A stretch of DNA of 64,000 bases from Aquicoccus sp. G2-2 (GCF_034555965.1 NZ_JAYDCK010000003.1:744001-808000), one strand, 5' to 3'; shown: positions 38,563 to 48,561, numbered from the stretch's first letter. Notes: generated by a model from the sequence alone, not told the origin. Numbers and translations: made by a program.

Positions 38563-39825
38563 TCAAACGAGGTCTGGTTCGCGCCCGATCCGGTTGGCCA
38601 ACCGGGTGATGCTCAGCCCCTGAATGACGATCGAGAAGATGACGATCACATACGTCACCATCAAGATCATCGGTTTCCATTCGGTTTCCGGCAGGCTCAG
38701 CGCCAGCGCAACGGAAATCCCGCCCTTCAGCCCGCCCCATGTCATGATCGGGATGGTGCCGCGCGCAAAACCGCGAAACGGTCTGAGCAACAGGATCGGC
38801 AATGCCACTGCCACCAACCGCGCCACCAGCGCCAGCGCAATGGAAAGCGCCGCGATCAGAAGGTAATTCGCCTCGAACGCGACCGCGAACACCTCGAACC
38901 CGATCAGCAGGAAGAGGACTGCGTTCAATATCTCGTCGATCAAGGTCCAGAACGCCTCGACATAGCCGCGGGTCTCCTCGCTCATGCCGTGGCGCGCGCC
39001 AATGTCGCCGATCAACAACCCGGCGCACACCGCCATGATCGGGGCCGAGACATGCAGGTAAAGCGCCACCTGATAGCCGCCGAACGCAAGCCCCAGCGTG
39101 ATAAGAACCTCCAGCGCATAATCATCAATCAGCCGCATCACCCGAAAGGTAAGCCAGCCCAGCGTGATCCCGACCACCGCACCGCCCACCGCCTCGCGCG
39201 CGAAAAGCATGAGCGCACTCCACGCGGCCGTATCGCCTTCGGGGTCCGGGTGCGCCGTGGCGTGCGGATAGGCAAGCCCAAACAGCACCAGAAACACGAC
39301 ATAGCCGACACCGTCGTTGAACAGGCTCTCGCCCGCGATCTTGGTCTCAAGGCTTTTCGGCAGGTTGGCTTCGCGCAGCACTCCGAGAACCGCCACCGGA
39401 TCGGTTGGCGAAATCAGCGCGCCAAACACCAGCGCCACCAGCAGCGGCGCGCCGGTCAGCCACGAAAATCCGATCCCGACAACCGCCGTGGACAGCGCCA
39501 CGCCAATGGTCGCCATCAGGAACACCACCTTCCACTCGTCGCGCAAATCCGACAGCTTTACATGCAGCGCCCCGGCAAACAGCAAAAGGCCCAGCATCCC
39601 TTCGAGAAGCGCATCGGAAAAATCAATCCCGGTGATGATCTCGCGGGATGCCTCGGCAATGGTCAGCGCGGGCCAGATCATATCGGTGATCAGCACCCCG
39701 AAACTGGCCAGCAATGCGACCACCAGAATGCCAATCGCACCGGGCAGCTTGAGCAGCAGGTAATTGACCGTGCCAAAAGCGCCGGCCAGCACGATGAGAA
39801 GCGAGGTGATTTGCAGAAAATTCAT
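38563..39825 (-). CDS. Sodium/proton antiporter (CPA1/NhaP type)
   Basis: 420 residues with about 12 membrane segments. The CPA1 motif FGALISPTDPVAVLGVLREANLPKSLETKIAGESLFNDGVGYVVFLVL carries the conserved Asp and the ND pair of the ion-binding site. The final segments include MTWGGLKGGISVALALSLP. It exchanges Na+ or K+ for H+, useful in saline surroundings. The start ATG at 39825 follows GAAAGGCC. Not clearly linked to the neighbours. Confidence 0.9.
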   Translation of the reverse strand: MNFLQITSLLIVLAGAFGTVNYLLLKLPGAIGILVVALLASFGVLITDMIWPALTIAEASREIITGIDFSDALLEGMLGLLLFAGALHVKLSDLRDEWKVVFLMATIGVALSTAVVGIGFSWLTGAPLLVALVFGALISPTDPVAVLGVLREANLPKSLETKIAGESLFNDGVGYVVFLVLFGLAYPHATAHPDPEGDTAAWSALMLFAREAVGGAVVGITLGWLTFRVMRLIDDYALEVLITLGLAFGGYQVALYLHVSAPIMAVCAGLLIGDIGARHGMSEETRGYVEAFWTLIDEILNAVLFLLIGFEVFAVAFEANYLLIAALSIALALVARLVAVALPILLLRPFRGFARGTIPIMTWGGLKGGISVALALSLPETEWKPMILMVTYVIVIFSIVIQGLSITRLANRIGREPDLV

Positions 39826-39888
39826 AACTGGCCTTTCATCGGGGCGGTTACGATCCGGGTATCACGCGCCCGCGCCATTGCACAGCGT

Positions 39889-40599
39889 TCAGGCGAGGAT
39901 AAGATCGGCCCAGACCGGCAAATGGTCCGAGGCAATCCGCGCAGGCCGCGCGCTATGGGTGCCGTGCGCATGGGCGACAAGCTCGGATGACAGCGCGAAC
40001 CGGTCCAGCGGTGCAACCGGGCGCGGTGCCGGAAAACTCGCGCGGTCAGGCAGCAACCGCAAGCCCTGCGTCACATGATCCAGCGCCCGCGCCGTGCCCC
40101 ATTCGTTGAAATCACCCGCCAGAACGGTGGGGGCGGGCGGCAATTGCTGCAAATGCCGCACGATCACCCCAAGCTGCATCAGCCGGTGACGCCGGATCAG
40201 GCCAAGATGCACCCCGACCACGCGCAGCGGCCCCAGCGGCGTGTCGAGCTCGGCCCGGATCGCGCCGCGCGGCTCCAGCCCCGGCAATTCGATATGAGCG
40301 CTCTCCCGCAGGTGGATTTCCGGGCCAAGCAGCATCGCATTGCCGTGAAACCCCAGCGACCCGGCCAACGGTGCCCCGGCATTTCCGAACCCCGCAACCT
40401 GCCAGCCATGCGCCTGCGCCATCTCACGCGGCAGCGCGGGCGGGCGCGGCGGCAGGCGCTTGTCAGCCTCCTGCAAGACCACGATCTGCGCGCCAAGACC
40501 GGCAATCACCGCCAGCGATCGATCGGGCTTGCGCCGCAGATCAAGGCCGACGCATTTTTGCAGGTTGTAACTTGCAATTCTGAGGGGTGACGGCTTCAT
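39889..40599 (-). CDS. Endonuclease/exonuclease/phosphatase family protein
   Basis: 236 residues. EEP-superfamily motifs are IASYNLQKCVGLD with the metal-binding Asn, IVVLQEAD with the Glu, VVGVHLGL, AGDFNEWGTARAL and SDHLPVWADL with the catalytic Asp-His. No signal peptide is evident, so a cytoplasmic enzyme acting on a phosphodiester or phosphoester substrate is likely; the substrate cannot be assigned. Divergent from the membrane protein gene at 40638. Confidence 0.87.
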   Translation of the reverse strand: MKPSPLRIASYNLQKCVGLDLRRKPDRSLAVIAGLGAQIVVLQEADKRLPPRPPALPREMAQAHGWQVAGFGNAGAPLAGSLGFHGNAMLLGPEIHLRESAHIELPGLEPRGAIRAELDTPLGPLRVVGVHLGLIRRHRLMQLGVIVRHLQQLPPAPTVLAGDFNEWGTARALDHVTQGLRLLPDRASFPAPRPVAPLDRFALSSELVAHAHGTHSARPARIASDHLPVWADLILA

Positions 40600-40637
40600 G
40601 GTGGGTATATGCGGCGCAAATGCGGGGATGTCACGGG

Positions 40638-41321
40638 ATGTTACGCGAACAAACTCTGTTGACCAAGCTGATCTGGACCTTGCTGCTTGTCGCGGCGGGC
40701 GATGCGCTGTGGAACTGGCAGCTTTCGCTGGTGTTCATCGCGCTCAGCACACTGGCGCTGTCGGTCGCCCCGGCATTGGTCGCGCGCTGGGCCGATATCC
40801 ATGTGCCGGCCTCCTTCATGCTCGCGGTGGTGGCATTTGTCGGCGGCACCCTGTTTCTGGGCGAGGTTTACGGCTTTTATGAGCGGTTCTGGTGGTGGGA
40901 TGTCGTGATGCATGGCGGCAGCGCGCTGGGCTTTGGGCTGATCGGTTTTGTATTCGTCTTTATGCTGTTTCAGGGCGACCGCTTTGCCGCACCGCATGGC
41001 GCGCTGGCGCTGCTGGCATTTTGCTTTGCACTGGCTATCGGTGCGCTGTGGGAGATTTTCGAATACACCATGGACAATCTTTTCGGCACCAACATGCAGA
41101 AATCCGGGCTTGTCGATACGATGAACGATCTGATCGTCGATGTCGCGGGGGCGGCGTTTGGCGCGCTCGCGGGCTGGGCCTATCTCAAGGGGCGCTCGGC
41201 GGCGGGGCTACAACGCCTGATCGGTGAGTTTGTCGAACGCAACCCGCGCTTCTTTCGCCACCGCAACCGGCCCACGCCGCGCCCGACCGACCACAGCATG
41301 CGACGTAACGGCGTGGATTGA
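40638..41321 (+). CDS. DUF2238-like integral membrane protein
   Basis: 227 residues from the ATG at 40638 (MLREQTLLTKLIWTLLL). Five or six hydrophobic segments; between them are the conserved YERFWWWDVVMHGGSALGFGLIGF and GALWEIFEYTMDNLFGTNMQKSGLVDTMNDLIVDVAGAAFGAL. The histidine/acidic residues HGG and WEIFEY with DTMNDL are typical of DUF2238 (YjdF) membrane proteins. Function unknown. The C-terminus is a basic cytoplasmic tail. Starts just upstream of the third EamA gene. Confidence 0.8.
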   Translation: MLREQTLLTKLIWTLLLVAAGDALWNWQLSLVFIALSTLALSVAPALVARWADIHVPASFMLAVVAFVGGTLFLGEVYGFYERFWWWDVVMHGGSALGFGLIGFVFVFMLFQGDRFAAPHGALALLAFCFALAIGALWEIFEYTMDNLFGTNMQKSGLVDTMNDLIVDVAGAAFGALAGWAYLKGRSAAGLQRLIGEFVERNPRFFRHRNRPTPRPTDHSMRRNGVD

Positions 41322-41344
41322 CCTTTGCGCCATGCTGCCCCTTG

Positions 41345-42232
41345 ATGGCTCGGATGGAACGCAAACAATCAATAGACCCGACCGGAGCGGCGGCACTGGT
41401 GCTGTTCGCCCTGATCCTCGGCGTTAACCAGGTGGTTATCAAGGTTGCCACCGACGGGTTTCAGCCGGTGTTCCTCGCCGCGCTGCGTTCGGTTGGCGCG
41501 CTTGTCGTGGTACTCCTGTGGGTGCGGGCACGCGGGATCTCACTGCGCATCCCGCCCGAGGCACGGCTCGGCGCGGCGTTGCTGGGGATCTTTTTCACCG
41601 CCGAATTCATCTGCCTTTACATCTCGCTCGATCTCACCGGGGTCGGGCGCGCCTCGATCATTTTCTATTCGATGCCGATCTTCGTGGCGGTTGCTGCACA
41701 CTGGCTGCTGCCGGGTGAACAGCTCAGCCGGATACGCGCGCTGGGGCTGGCGCTGGCCATGGCCGGGGTCATCTGGGTGATGCTTGACCGCTCGCCCGGC
41801 CAACATGCCAGCCTTGCAGGTGATATACTGGCTCTGCTGGCCGCATTGTTCTGGGCCGGGATCGCGCTGGTGGTGCGCCTAACGCCGCTCGACCGGGCCT
41901 CGGCGGAAGTGCAATTGACAAGCCAACTCGCCATCTCCGCCGTGCTCATGCTCTTGCTCACCCCGTTTTTCGGCCCGCTCATTCGTGATCTGGCGCCGAT
42001 CCACTGGGCCGCGCTCGCCTTTCAGGTCTTCGCGGTGGCAAGTATCGGCTATCTATTCTGGTTCTTCCTGCTCAAACGCTACCCCGCCTCCGACGTGGTC
42101 TCATTCTCGTTTCTCTCGCCGGTGTTCGGGGTGCTCTTGGGCTGGCTGGTGCTGGATGAGCCAATCGGCCCCGAGATCATCGGTGGGCTGGTGCTTGTCG
42201 CGGTCGGCATCACGCTGGTCAACCGGCGCTAA
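41345..42232 (+). CDS. EamA/DMT family permease
   Basis: 295 residues from the ATG at 41345; the ATG at 41354 is an equally possible start. Ten membrane segments in two repeats: ALRSVGALVVVLLWVRARG, FICLYISLDLTGVGRASIIFYSMPIFVAVAAHWLL and FFLLKRYPASDVVSFSFLSPVFGVLLGWLVLDEPIG. Family of metabolite exporters; ligand unknown. It converges with selO. Confidence 0.88.
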   Translation: MARMERKQSIDPTGAAALVLFALILGVNQVVIKVATDGFQPVFLAALRSVGALVVVLLWVRARGISLRIPPEARLGAALLGIFFTAEFICLYISLDLTGVGRASIIFYSMPIFVAVAAHWLLPGEQLSRIRALGLALAMAGVIWVMLDRSPGQHASLAGDILALLAALFWAGIALVVRLTPLDRASAEVQLTSQLAISAVLMLLLTPFFGPLIRDLAPIHWAALAFQVFAVASIGYLFWFFLLKRYPASDVVSFSFLSPVFGVLLGWLVLDEPIGPEIIGGLVLVAVGITLVNRR

Positions 42233-42244
42233 GGCCCAGCCCCC

Positions 42245-43660
42245 TTAGGTGCCACAGAAGGTCTGCTGCACCCGCTCATGCGGCAGCGGCGGGCGGGTCA
42301 GTTCAGCGGCCTCTGGCTGTGCATCGAAAGGCTTTGCCAGCACTGCGTTCAGCCGCTCAAACGGCGCGTAATCGCCCGCAACGGCGGCTTCGATCATCTG
42401 CTCCACCCGGTGATTGCGCGCAATGAAGGCCGGATTGGCGCGCGCCATGACCGCTTGCGCGTCCGGCTCCACAGCCACCCTGTCTTGCCATATCCTGTGC
42501 CAGTCGTCGAACGCATCCCGGTCAGTAAACTCGTCGCGCGCCGTGCCGTCTGCCAGACCGCGAAACGTGTTGGTGAAATCCGCGCCATCCGCGGCCATCA
42601 GCGCCAGCAACCCCTCGATCAGTGCGCGATCCGCCTCCTGTGGCTGCGACAGGCCCAGCTTGGCACCAAACCGGCGAAGCCATTCGGCCTCGATCCGGGC
42701 GGGCATGGCGTTGATCATCGCGGTGAACTCCTCCACCGCCCGGTCGGTATCGGGGCAAAGCGGCACCAGACAACTGGCCAGTTGCGCCATGTTCCAGACG
42801 ATGATTTTCGCCTGATTGTCATAGGCATAGCGCCCGAAGCTATCAATCGACGAAAATACCGTATGCGGGTGATATTGGTCGATGAACGCGCAGGGGCCGT
42901 AATCTATCGTCTCGCCCGAAAGGGTGGTGTTGTCGGTGTTCATCACGCCGTGGATAAAGCCAAAGGAAAGCCACGCCGCGATCAGCGCCGCTTGCCTGCC
43001 GATCACCGCATCAAGCAGTTGCGCGGGGGTTTGCGCCTGCGGATAATGGCGCGCGCTTGTGTAATCGAACAGCGCTTGCAGCGCCTCCGCGTCGCCGCGT
43101 GCGGCGAAAAACTGGAACGTGCCAACCCGGACATGCGAACGCGCAACGCGGGCCAGCACCGCGCCGGGCAGGGCGGTTTCGCGGTAAACCTGCTCTCCGG
43201 TCGTCACCGCCGCCAGCGCCCGCGTTGTCGGCACGCCAAGCGCCGCCATCGCTTCGGAAACCACGTATTCACGCAACACCGGCCCCAGCCATGCCCGGCC
43301 ATCTCCGCCGCGCGAATAAGGCGTGCGCCCGGCGCCTTTGAGCTGAATATCATAGCGTTTGCCACCCGCTTCGACCTCGCCCAGCAAAAGCGCGCGGCCA
43401 TCGCCCAGCTGCGGCGAAAATCCCCCGAACTGATGCCCGGCATAAACCTGCGCCAGCGGGTCCGCGCCCTCGGGCACCGCGTTGCCTGCGAATATCTGCG
43501 CCATCTCCGCATCCGTCCCGCGTTTGATACCAAGCGTTTCGGCAAGCGGGCCGTTGAACGCGATCAAATCGGGGGCGGCAACCGGGGTGGCGGGCTGACG
43601 GGTGAAAAACCGCTCCGGCAGCGCGCCGTAGCTGTTGGAAAAGGGAATGGAGATTGTCAT
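42245..43660 (-). CDS. selO: SelO family protein AMPylase (YdiU)
   Basis: 471 residues. The SelO pseudokinase features include [12 protein letters not shown], the glycine-rich loop [84 protein letters not shown] and the C-terminal [14 protein letters not shown]. SelO transfers AMP to Ser/Thr/Tyr residues of target proteins and responds to oxidative stress. Unlike eukaryotic forms it need not have selenocysteine; a Cys sits three residues before the end (QQTFCGT). Confidence 0.93.
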   Translation of the reverse strand: MTISIPFSNSYGALPERFFTRQPATPVAAPDLIAFNGPLAETLGIKRGTDAEMAQIFAGNAVPEGADPLAQVYAGHQFGGFSPQLGDGRALLLGEVEAGGKRYDIQLKGAGRTPYSRGGDGRAWLGPVLREYVVSEAMAALGVPTTRALAAVTTGEQVYRETALPGAVLARVARSHVRVGTFQFFAARGDAEALQALFDYTSARHYPQAQTPAQLLDAVIGRQAALIAAWLSFGFIHGVMNTDNTTLSGETIDYGPCAFIDQYHPHTVFSSIDSFGRYAYDNQAKIIVWNMAQLASCLVPLCPDTDRAVEEFTAMINAMPARIEAEWLRRFGAKLGLSQPQEADRALIEGLLALMAADGADFTNTFRGLADGTARDEFTDRDAFDDWHRIWQDRVAVEPDAQAVMARANPAFIARNHRVEQMIEAAVAGDYAPFERLNAVLAKPFDAQPEAAELTRPPLPHERVQQTFCGT

Positions 43661-43703
43661 GCCGACAATATAATGCCCGCGCGCCGGTTTACCAGAGATG
43701 GCA

Positions 43704-44150
43704 TCACGCCTGTCTGGTCATCAGGTGATACCCCTCGCGCGCCACAAAGCCCGCTTTGGTATAAAGCCGCAATGCCCGCGCATTTCCGCGCTCCACCTCA
43801 AGATGCAGCGCCTTGACACCGTGCTGGCCAAGCGCCGGTAACAAGGAAAGCAGAACTTCCGTGCCCATGCCGCGCCCGCGCACCTTGTCCCGGATAAAGA
43901 ACTCGTCGATGAACCCGTCGATCCCGCCCATTTCCACTGAATAGCCAAAGGAAATCACGATATATCCCACCGGCGCGCGGCGCGGCCCGATCAGATAGGC
44001 AACCCCGTGCGGCGTGCCCTCCAGAAGCGGCTCAATCGCCGTGCGGCGGCCGTCTTCCGTGGTCTCAAACCCGCTTTCGGCGTGAAATGTCGCAACCAGC
44101 GGGGCAAGCCGGTCAAAATCCTCGGGGCGCGCAAGCGTCAGGGTGCTCAT
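43704..44150 (-). CDS. GNAT family N-acetyltransferase
   Basis: 148 residues from the ATG at 44150, overlapping the stop of the nucleoside hydrolase gene by four bases. Motif A is [27 protein letters not shown] with the CoA pyrophosphate loop R-G-R-G-M-G, and motif B is [22 protein letters not shown]. Probably a small-molecule acetyltransferase; coupling to the nucleoside hydrolase suggests co-expression but not a shared pathway. Confidence 0.87.
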   Translation of the reverse strand: MSTLTLARPEDFDRLAPLVATFHAESGFETTEDGRRTAIEPLLEGTPHGVAYLIGPRRAPVGYIVISFGYSVEMGGIDGFIDEFFIRDKVRGRGMGTEVLLSLLPALGQHGVKALHLEVERGNARALRLYTKAGFVAREGYHLMTRQA

Positions 44151-45088
44151 AGTCGGGCCAGCCTTTCGGTCAGAAGTGCAAAAACGCCATCGGCATCCAG
44201 ATCGCCGATGAAATGCGCATTGGGCGGGCGATCGGTAACGCCCCACCAATCGGCCACCGTCATGCCCATAGTCAACTCCGAGCCGGTCTCGATCTCGACA
44301 TTGACCCGCCGACCGGAGAAAAGCTGAGGTGCAAGCAAATAGGCGATGACACAGGGATCATGCAAGGGCACCCCGTCCGAGCCGTATTTGGCTTTGTCGA
44401 ATCGCTCGAAAAACTCGGTCATCTGCGCCACCACGATGCCCACTTTGCTGCCCAGCGCACGAAACGCGGCGTTGCGTGCCGGGGTGACCAGCGCCTTGTG
44501 CGTCACGTCAAGCGGTATAACCGTGATGTCGACGCCTGATTTGAACACAATATCAGCGGCCTGCGGGTCAACGTAAATGTTGAATTCCGCCGTCGGCGTG
44601 ACATTGCCAACCGCAAAGTAAGCGCCGCCCATCAGCACAATTTCGCCCGCCCGTGCGGCAATATCGGGGGCTTTTTCAAACGCGGTGGCGATATTGGTCA
44701 GCGGCCCCAGCGGGCAAAGCGTCACCGTGCCGGGCGGCTCCGTGCGCAAGGTCTTGATCAGGAAATCAACGGCATGTTCCGCTTGCAGCGGCATGACAGG
44801 CTCCGGCAGGTCCGGCCCGTCAAGCCCGGTGCGGCCATGCACATGCTCTGCGGTGACAAGCTTGCGTTGCAGCGGGCGCTCGCAACCGGCGAAAACCTTG
44901 ATATCCGCGCATTTGGCCAGTTCACAGACGATGCGCGCATTCTTTGTGGTCAACGCCAGCGGGACATTGCCCGCAACGCAAGTGATGCCCAAAACGTCAA
45001 GCTCATCCGGGCAGGCCAGCGCCAGCAGAATGGCCACGGCGTCATCCTGTCCGGGGTCGGTGTCGATGATGATCTTGCGCGGGGCCAT
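44147..45088 (-). CDS. Nucleoside hydrolase (IunH/RihA type)
   Basis: 313 residues from the ATG at 45088, after AAAAGGAGCG. The Ca2+-binding motif IIIDTDPGQDDAVAILLAL opens the protein; others are LGITCVAGNVPLALTTKNAR, VLMGGAYFAVGNVTPTAEFNIYVDPQAA and HDPCVIAYLL. It cleaves the N-glycosidic bond of nucleosides for purine or pyrimidine salvage. Which bases it accepts cannot be told. It is followed by the acetyltransferase. Confidence 0.92.
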   Translation of the reverse strand: MAPRKIIIDTDPGQDDAVAILLALACPDELDVLGITCVAGNVPLALTTKNARIVCELAKCADIKVFAGCERPLQRKLVTAEHVHGRTGLDGPDLPEPVMPLQAEHAVDFLIKTLRTEPPGTVTLCPLGPLTNIATAFEKAPDIAARAGEIVLMGGAYFAVGNVTPTAEFNIYVDPQAADIVFKSGVDITVIPLDVTHKALVTPARNAAFRALGSKVGIVVAQMTEFFERFDKAKYGSDGVPLHDPCVIAYLLAPQLFSGRRVNVEIETGSELTMGMTVADWWGVTDRPPNAHFIGDLDADGVFALLTERLARL

Positions 45089-45282
45089 CGGCGCTCCTTT
45101 TCGCACTGCGCCGCGATAAGAGGCGAGGCGCGCACAAGATGCAAGAGCGCACAGGAATGGCCTCTCGAAAACGCGAACGGGCGCCCGACGGCGCCCGCTC
45201 AAAATCTGGCCTGACCCTGTGCACCTTGGAACACAATGACGGGCGGTCAAAACTGCCCGTCATTGCTGTGCGCAGTTTTGCC

Positions 45283-46290
45283 TCAGCCGTCGAAATCAAC
45301 CTCTTCCATCAGTTTGACCGCGTCCGGCCTCAGCCGGGCCAGATCGGAAAGATTGGCCGTATCGGGTGTAAACGCGCCCCAGCTTGCAACAACCTTGTCC
45401 GGCGCGACACCGGGGGCGACGGGGTATTCGTAATTTGCCTCGGCATAGATTTGTTGCGCCTTGGGAGAGGCTAGAAACTCCATCAGCTTCAGTGCGTTAG
45501 CCGGATGTGGCGCGGCCTTTGTCATCGCCACGCCGGAAATATTCACATGCGTGCCACCACCTTCGAACACCGGAAAGATAATGCGCGTGCTTTCGCCCCA
45601 GGCGCGTTCATCCGGGTCGGCCAGAATTTTGCCCATGTAATAGGTATTGCCCAGCGCAATATCGCATTCACCCGCCCAGATCGCCTTGACCTGTTGGGTA
45701 TCGCCGCCTTGCGGTTTGCGCGCCAGATTGGCCTTCAATCCTTCAAGCCATGCCTTCGTGGCGGCTTCGCCGTGGTGGAACAGATAGGCGGCAGTAAGCG
45801 AGATATTATAGGGGTGCATCCCCGAGCGGGTACAAAGTCGGCCTTTCCACTTCGGGTTCACCAGATCTTCGTAGGTTGTCACCTCACCATCCTTGACCCG
45901 CTCCTTGCTGGCATAGACCACCCGCGCGCGCGTGGTCATCGCCCACCAAAGGCCATCGGGATCGTGATAAGCGGGGGGCACATGCGCTTCCAGCGCCTTG
46001 CTCGTCACCGGCTGGATTACCCCGGCATCAACCACCGCCGCCATCCGCGCGATATCGACGGTAAACACCAGATCAGCCGGAGAGCGGTCCCCCTCGGCCA
46101 CCAGGCGCTCAACCATGCCGCTTGACATATGCGCGACATTGACACGAATGCCGCTCTCCTCGGTGAACGCATCAGTGAGCGGCTTGAGCAGTTCCGGCAG
46201 GCGATAGGAATAAAGATTGACCTCTTCAGTGGCGGATGCGGCGCTGCCAGCGGTGGCAAGGGCGGCGATCAGGGCTAGTCGGGGTAGCAT
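45283..46290 (-). CDS. Iron-type ABC transporter substrate-binding protein (FbpA/FutA-like)
   Basis: 335 residues from the ATG at 46290, after GAAAGGAC. A signal peptide ends at TAGSAASA. The mature protein has VNLYSYRLPELLKPLTDAFTEESGIRVNV, the binding loop GNTYYMGKI with the paired tyrosines, and NYEYPVAPGV with another tyrosine, as in periplasmic ferric-iron-binding proteins. No permease or ATPase gene follows; the transporter may be encoded elsewhere. A promoter with a palindrome over the -35 is at 46320-46357. Confidence 0.88.
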   Translation of the reverse strand: MLPRLALIAALATAGSAASATEEVNLYSYRLPELLKPLTDAFTEESGIRVNVAHMSSGMVERLVAEGDRSPADLVFTVDIARMAAVVDAGVIQPVTSKALEAHVPPAYHDPDGLWWAMTTRARVVYASKERVKDGEVTTYEDLVNPKWKGRLCTRSGMHPYNISLTAAYLFHHGEAATKAWLEGLKANLARKPQGGDTQQVKAIWAGECDIALGNTYYMGKILADPDERAWGESTRIIFPVFEGGGTHVNISGVAMTKAAPHPANALKLMEFLASPKAQQIYAEANYEYPVAPGVAPDKVVASWGAFTPDTANLSDLARLRPDAVKLMEEVDFDG

Positions 46291-46319
46291 CGGCAAGTCC
46301 TTTCAATTGTGTTTGAGAG

Positions 46320-46357
46320 GTTAAATCCGAGTATTTTAGTCAGGTCAATAGCTGACT
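46320..46357 (-). promoter_or_regulatory. Promoter and palindromic operator of the iron-binding-protein gene
   Basis: On the coding (minus) strand TTGACC (46348-46343) and TTTAAC (46325-46320) are separated by 17 bases, a good sigma-70 type promoter. Across the -35 lies AGTCAGCTATTGACCTGACT (46357-46338), a perfect 6-base inverted repeat around an 8-base spacer. The location is suited to repression, most simply by an iron- or metal-responsive regulator; the identity is not shown. Confidence 0.5.
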
Positions 46358-46432
46358 GAGTTTGTCGGGTATTATTTGCGCGGCTCGGGATGACGCCTGC
46401 CTCGCTCATCGCGCCACCGTGCCGGGCCCTGT

Positions 46433-47254
46433 TTATCGCACCGCTTTTTCCTCGGCCTTGGCCGCATCCCAAAGCGCGTCCATCTCGGTAAGGTCGCTTT
46501 CCTGCGGGGTTTTGCCACGCGCAGAAAGCAGGGCTTCGATTCGCTCGAACCGCCGGATAAACTTGGCATTGGCGCGGCGCAGCGCCTGTTCCGGTTCTAC
46601 ATCAAGATGCCGGGCAAGGTTGGCAACAACGAACAACAGATCACCGATCTCCTCTTCGATCTCGGGCTGCCCCAGATCGCGGCGCGCCTCTGCCACCTCG
46701 CGCGCCTCTTCGGCGATCTTGTCGATCACCTGACTGATCTCGGGCCAGTCAAACCCCACCCGCGCGGCGCGTTTTTGCAACTTCTGGGCACGCAACAGCG
46801 CCGGCAACCCCTTGGCCACCCCGTCAAGCGTGCCACCCTGCGCCTTGCCCGCGCGCTCGGTGGCCTTGATCGCCTCCCAATCGCGGGTCTGTTGCGCGGC
46901 GGATTTCTCGCGATCCTCAGAGCCGAACACATGCGGATGCCTCGCCACCATCTTGTCAGCCATGGTGTTGGCCACGTCATCAAAGCAAAACAACCCGGCT
47001 TCCTGTGCCATTTGCGCATGAAACACCGACTGGAACAGCAGGTCGCCCAATTCGCCCTTCAACTCGTCCCAGGCTTCACGCTCGATCGCATCCGCCACCT
47101 CATAGGCTTCCTCGATTGTGTAAGGCGCGATTGTCGCAAAACTTTGCTCGATATCCCACGGGCACCCGGTCTCAGGGTCGCGCAGGCGGCGCATGATTTC
47201 CAAAAGCCGGGGCAGGCCGCCCTCGGGGTCATTCACCAGATCGTTTTCAGCCAT
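46433..47254 (-). CDS. mazG: Nucleoside triphosphate pyrophosphohydrolase MazG
   Basis: 273 residues from the ATG at 47254; the longer upstream frame is the antisense of the M20 gene. Two MazG repeats: the first with RLRDPETGCPWDIEQSFATIAPYTIEEAYEVADAI and ELGDLLFQSVFHAQMA, the second with VGFDWPEISQVIDKIAEEAREVAEA and EEEIGDLLFVVANLARHL. The EExxE and D metal ligands are seen in both. It hydrolyses dNTPs/NTPs to monophosphates and pyrophosphate, as housecleaning or in (p)ppGpp control. Confidence 0.93.
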   Translation of the reverse strand: MAENDLVNDPEGGLPRLLEIMRRLRDPETGCPWDIEQSFATIAPYTIEEAYEVADAIEREAWDELKGELGDLLFQSVFHAQMAQEAGLFCFDDVANTMADKMVARHPHVFGSEDREKSAAQQTRDWEAIKATERAGKAQGGTLDGVAKGLPALLRAQKLQKRAARVGFDWPEISQVIDKIAEEAREVAEARRDLGQPEIEEEIGDLLFVVANLARHLDVEPEQALRRANAKFIRRFERIEALLSARGKTPQESDLTEMDALWDAAKAEEKAVR

Positions 47255-47312
47255 TGCATCGGGTTCCTTTCCGCGTTTGATTTGTGCCGGGTGTGACAAA
47301 GGGAGTCCAGAG

Positions 47313-48479
47313 ATGGCCGTAATCAACCGCATTGCAGGATTTGCCGATGAAATGGCCGGATGGCGGCACCATCTGCACATGAACCCGGAACTGGGGCTTG
47401 AGTGTCATGAAACGGCTGCTTTCGTGGCCGAGCGTCTGCGCGAATTTGGCGTTGACGAAATTCATCAGGGCATCGCCACCACCGGCATCGTCGCGGTGAT
47501 AAACGGCAACGGCGATGGCCCGGTAACCGGCCTGCGCGCGGATATGGACGCGCTGCCCATGACCGAAGAAACCGGCGCGCCATGGGCCAGTCAGGTGCCG
47601 GGGCGGATGCATGCCTGCGGCCATGACGGGCACACCACGATGCTGCTGGGGGCGGCGAAATACCTTGCCGAGACGCGCAATTTTACCGGCCGCGCGGTGC
47701 TGATCTTCCAACCCGCCGAAGAAACCATCGGCGGTGGGCGCATCATGGTCGAAGAAGGCATCATGGAGCGGTTTGGCGTGCAGGAGGTCTATGCCCTGCA
47801 CACCGATCCGTTCGGCGGGCTCGGAGAGTTTCGCACCACGCCGGGGCCGTTGATGGCCGCGGTCGATGATTTCGAGGTGTTCTTCACCGGCACGGGCGGT
47901 CACGCGGCCTATCCCGATGCCTGCATTGACCCGCTCCCGGCGGCGGCGGCCACCTTGCAGGCGCTGCAAACCATCGTCAGCCGCAATACCGCCGCGCTGG
48001 AACGGCTGGTGGTCTCGGTCACGCAGATCCACGGCGGCAGCGCGATGAACATCATTCCCGAAACCGCCTGGCTCGCCGGGACGGTGCGCAGCTTCTCGCC
48101 CGCGATCCGCGACATGGCCGAACGCCGGGTGAGCGAAATTGCCAAAGCCCAGGCCGACGTTTACGGCGTGTCCGCGCGGGTGGCGTATCAGCGCAATTAC
48201 CCGGCCACGGTCAACCATGCCGAACAAACGGAAAAAGCCGCCGTTATCGCCCGTGGCGTAGCCGGTGAAGACCGGGTGTTGACCACCTTGCAGCCCGAAA
48301 TGGGGGCCGAGGATTTTTCTTTCATGCTGCAAGCGCGCCCCGGCGCCTTCCTGTTTCTGGGGCAGGGCGTCGGGCCATCGGTGCATCATCCGAAATTCGA
48401 CTTCAACGATGAAGCGGCCCCTTTCGGCGCGTCGTTCTTCGCCCGCCTAATCGAGCGGCATCATATGGCTGACGGATAG
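47313..48479 (+). CDS. M20 family amidohydrolase (hippurate hydrolase/aminoacylase type), copy 1
   Basis: 388 residues from the ATG at 47313 (MAVINRIAGFADEMAGWRHHLH), after GGGAGTCC. Metal ligands are in ADMDALPMTEETG, MHACGHDGHTTMLLGAAKYL and FQPAEETIGGG, with a final His in VHHPKFDFND. The family removes acyl groups from N-acyl amino acids with two metal ions. The adjacent gene at 48562 is a close paralogue. Divergent from mazG. Confidence 0.9.
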   Translation: MAVINRIAGFADEMAGWRHHLHMNPELGLECHETAAFVAERLREFGVDEIHQGIATTGIVAVINGNGDGPVTGLRADMDALPMTEETGAPWASQVPGRMHACGHDGHTTMLLGAAKYLAETRNFTGRAVLIFQPAEETIGGGRIMVEEGIMERFGVQEVYALHTDPFGGLGEFRTTPGPLMAAVDDFEVFFTGTGGHAAYPDACIDPLPAAAATLQALQTIVSRNTAALERLVVSVTQIHGGSAMNIIPETAWLAGTVRSFSPAIRDMAERRVSEIAKAQADVYGVSARVAYQRNYPATVNHAEQTEKAAVIARGVAGEDRVLTTLQPEMGAEDFSFMLQARPGAFLFLGQGVGPSVHHPKFDFNDEAAPFGASFFARLIERHHMADG

Positions 48480-48561
48480 CACTCCACACCCTTCCAAGCT
48501 TGCGCACGCCCGGCGATTGGGATTGACTGCCGGTCAGGCGAACCCTGAAGGAGTGCAAGAC

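Noticed and set aside
38516-39028. Upstream extension of the hydroxyacid dehydrogenase frame
   Set aside because: It is antisense to the antiporter gene; the ATG at 38515 has a good ribosome-binding site.
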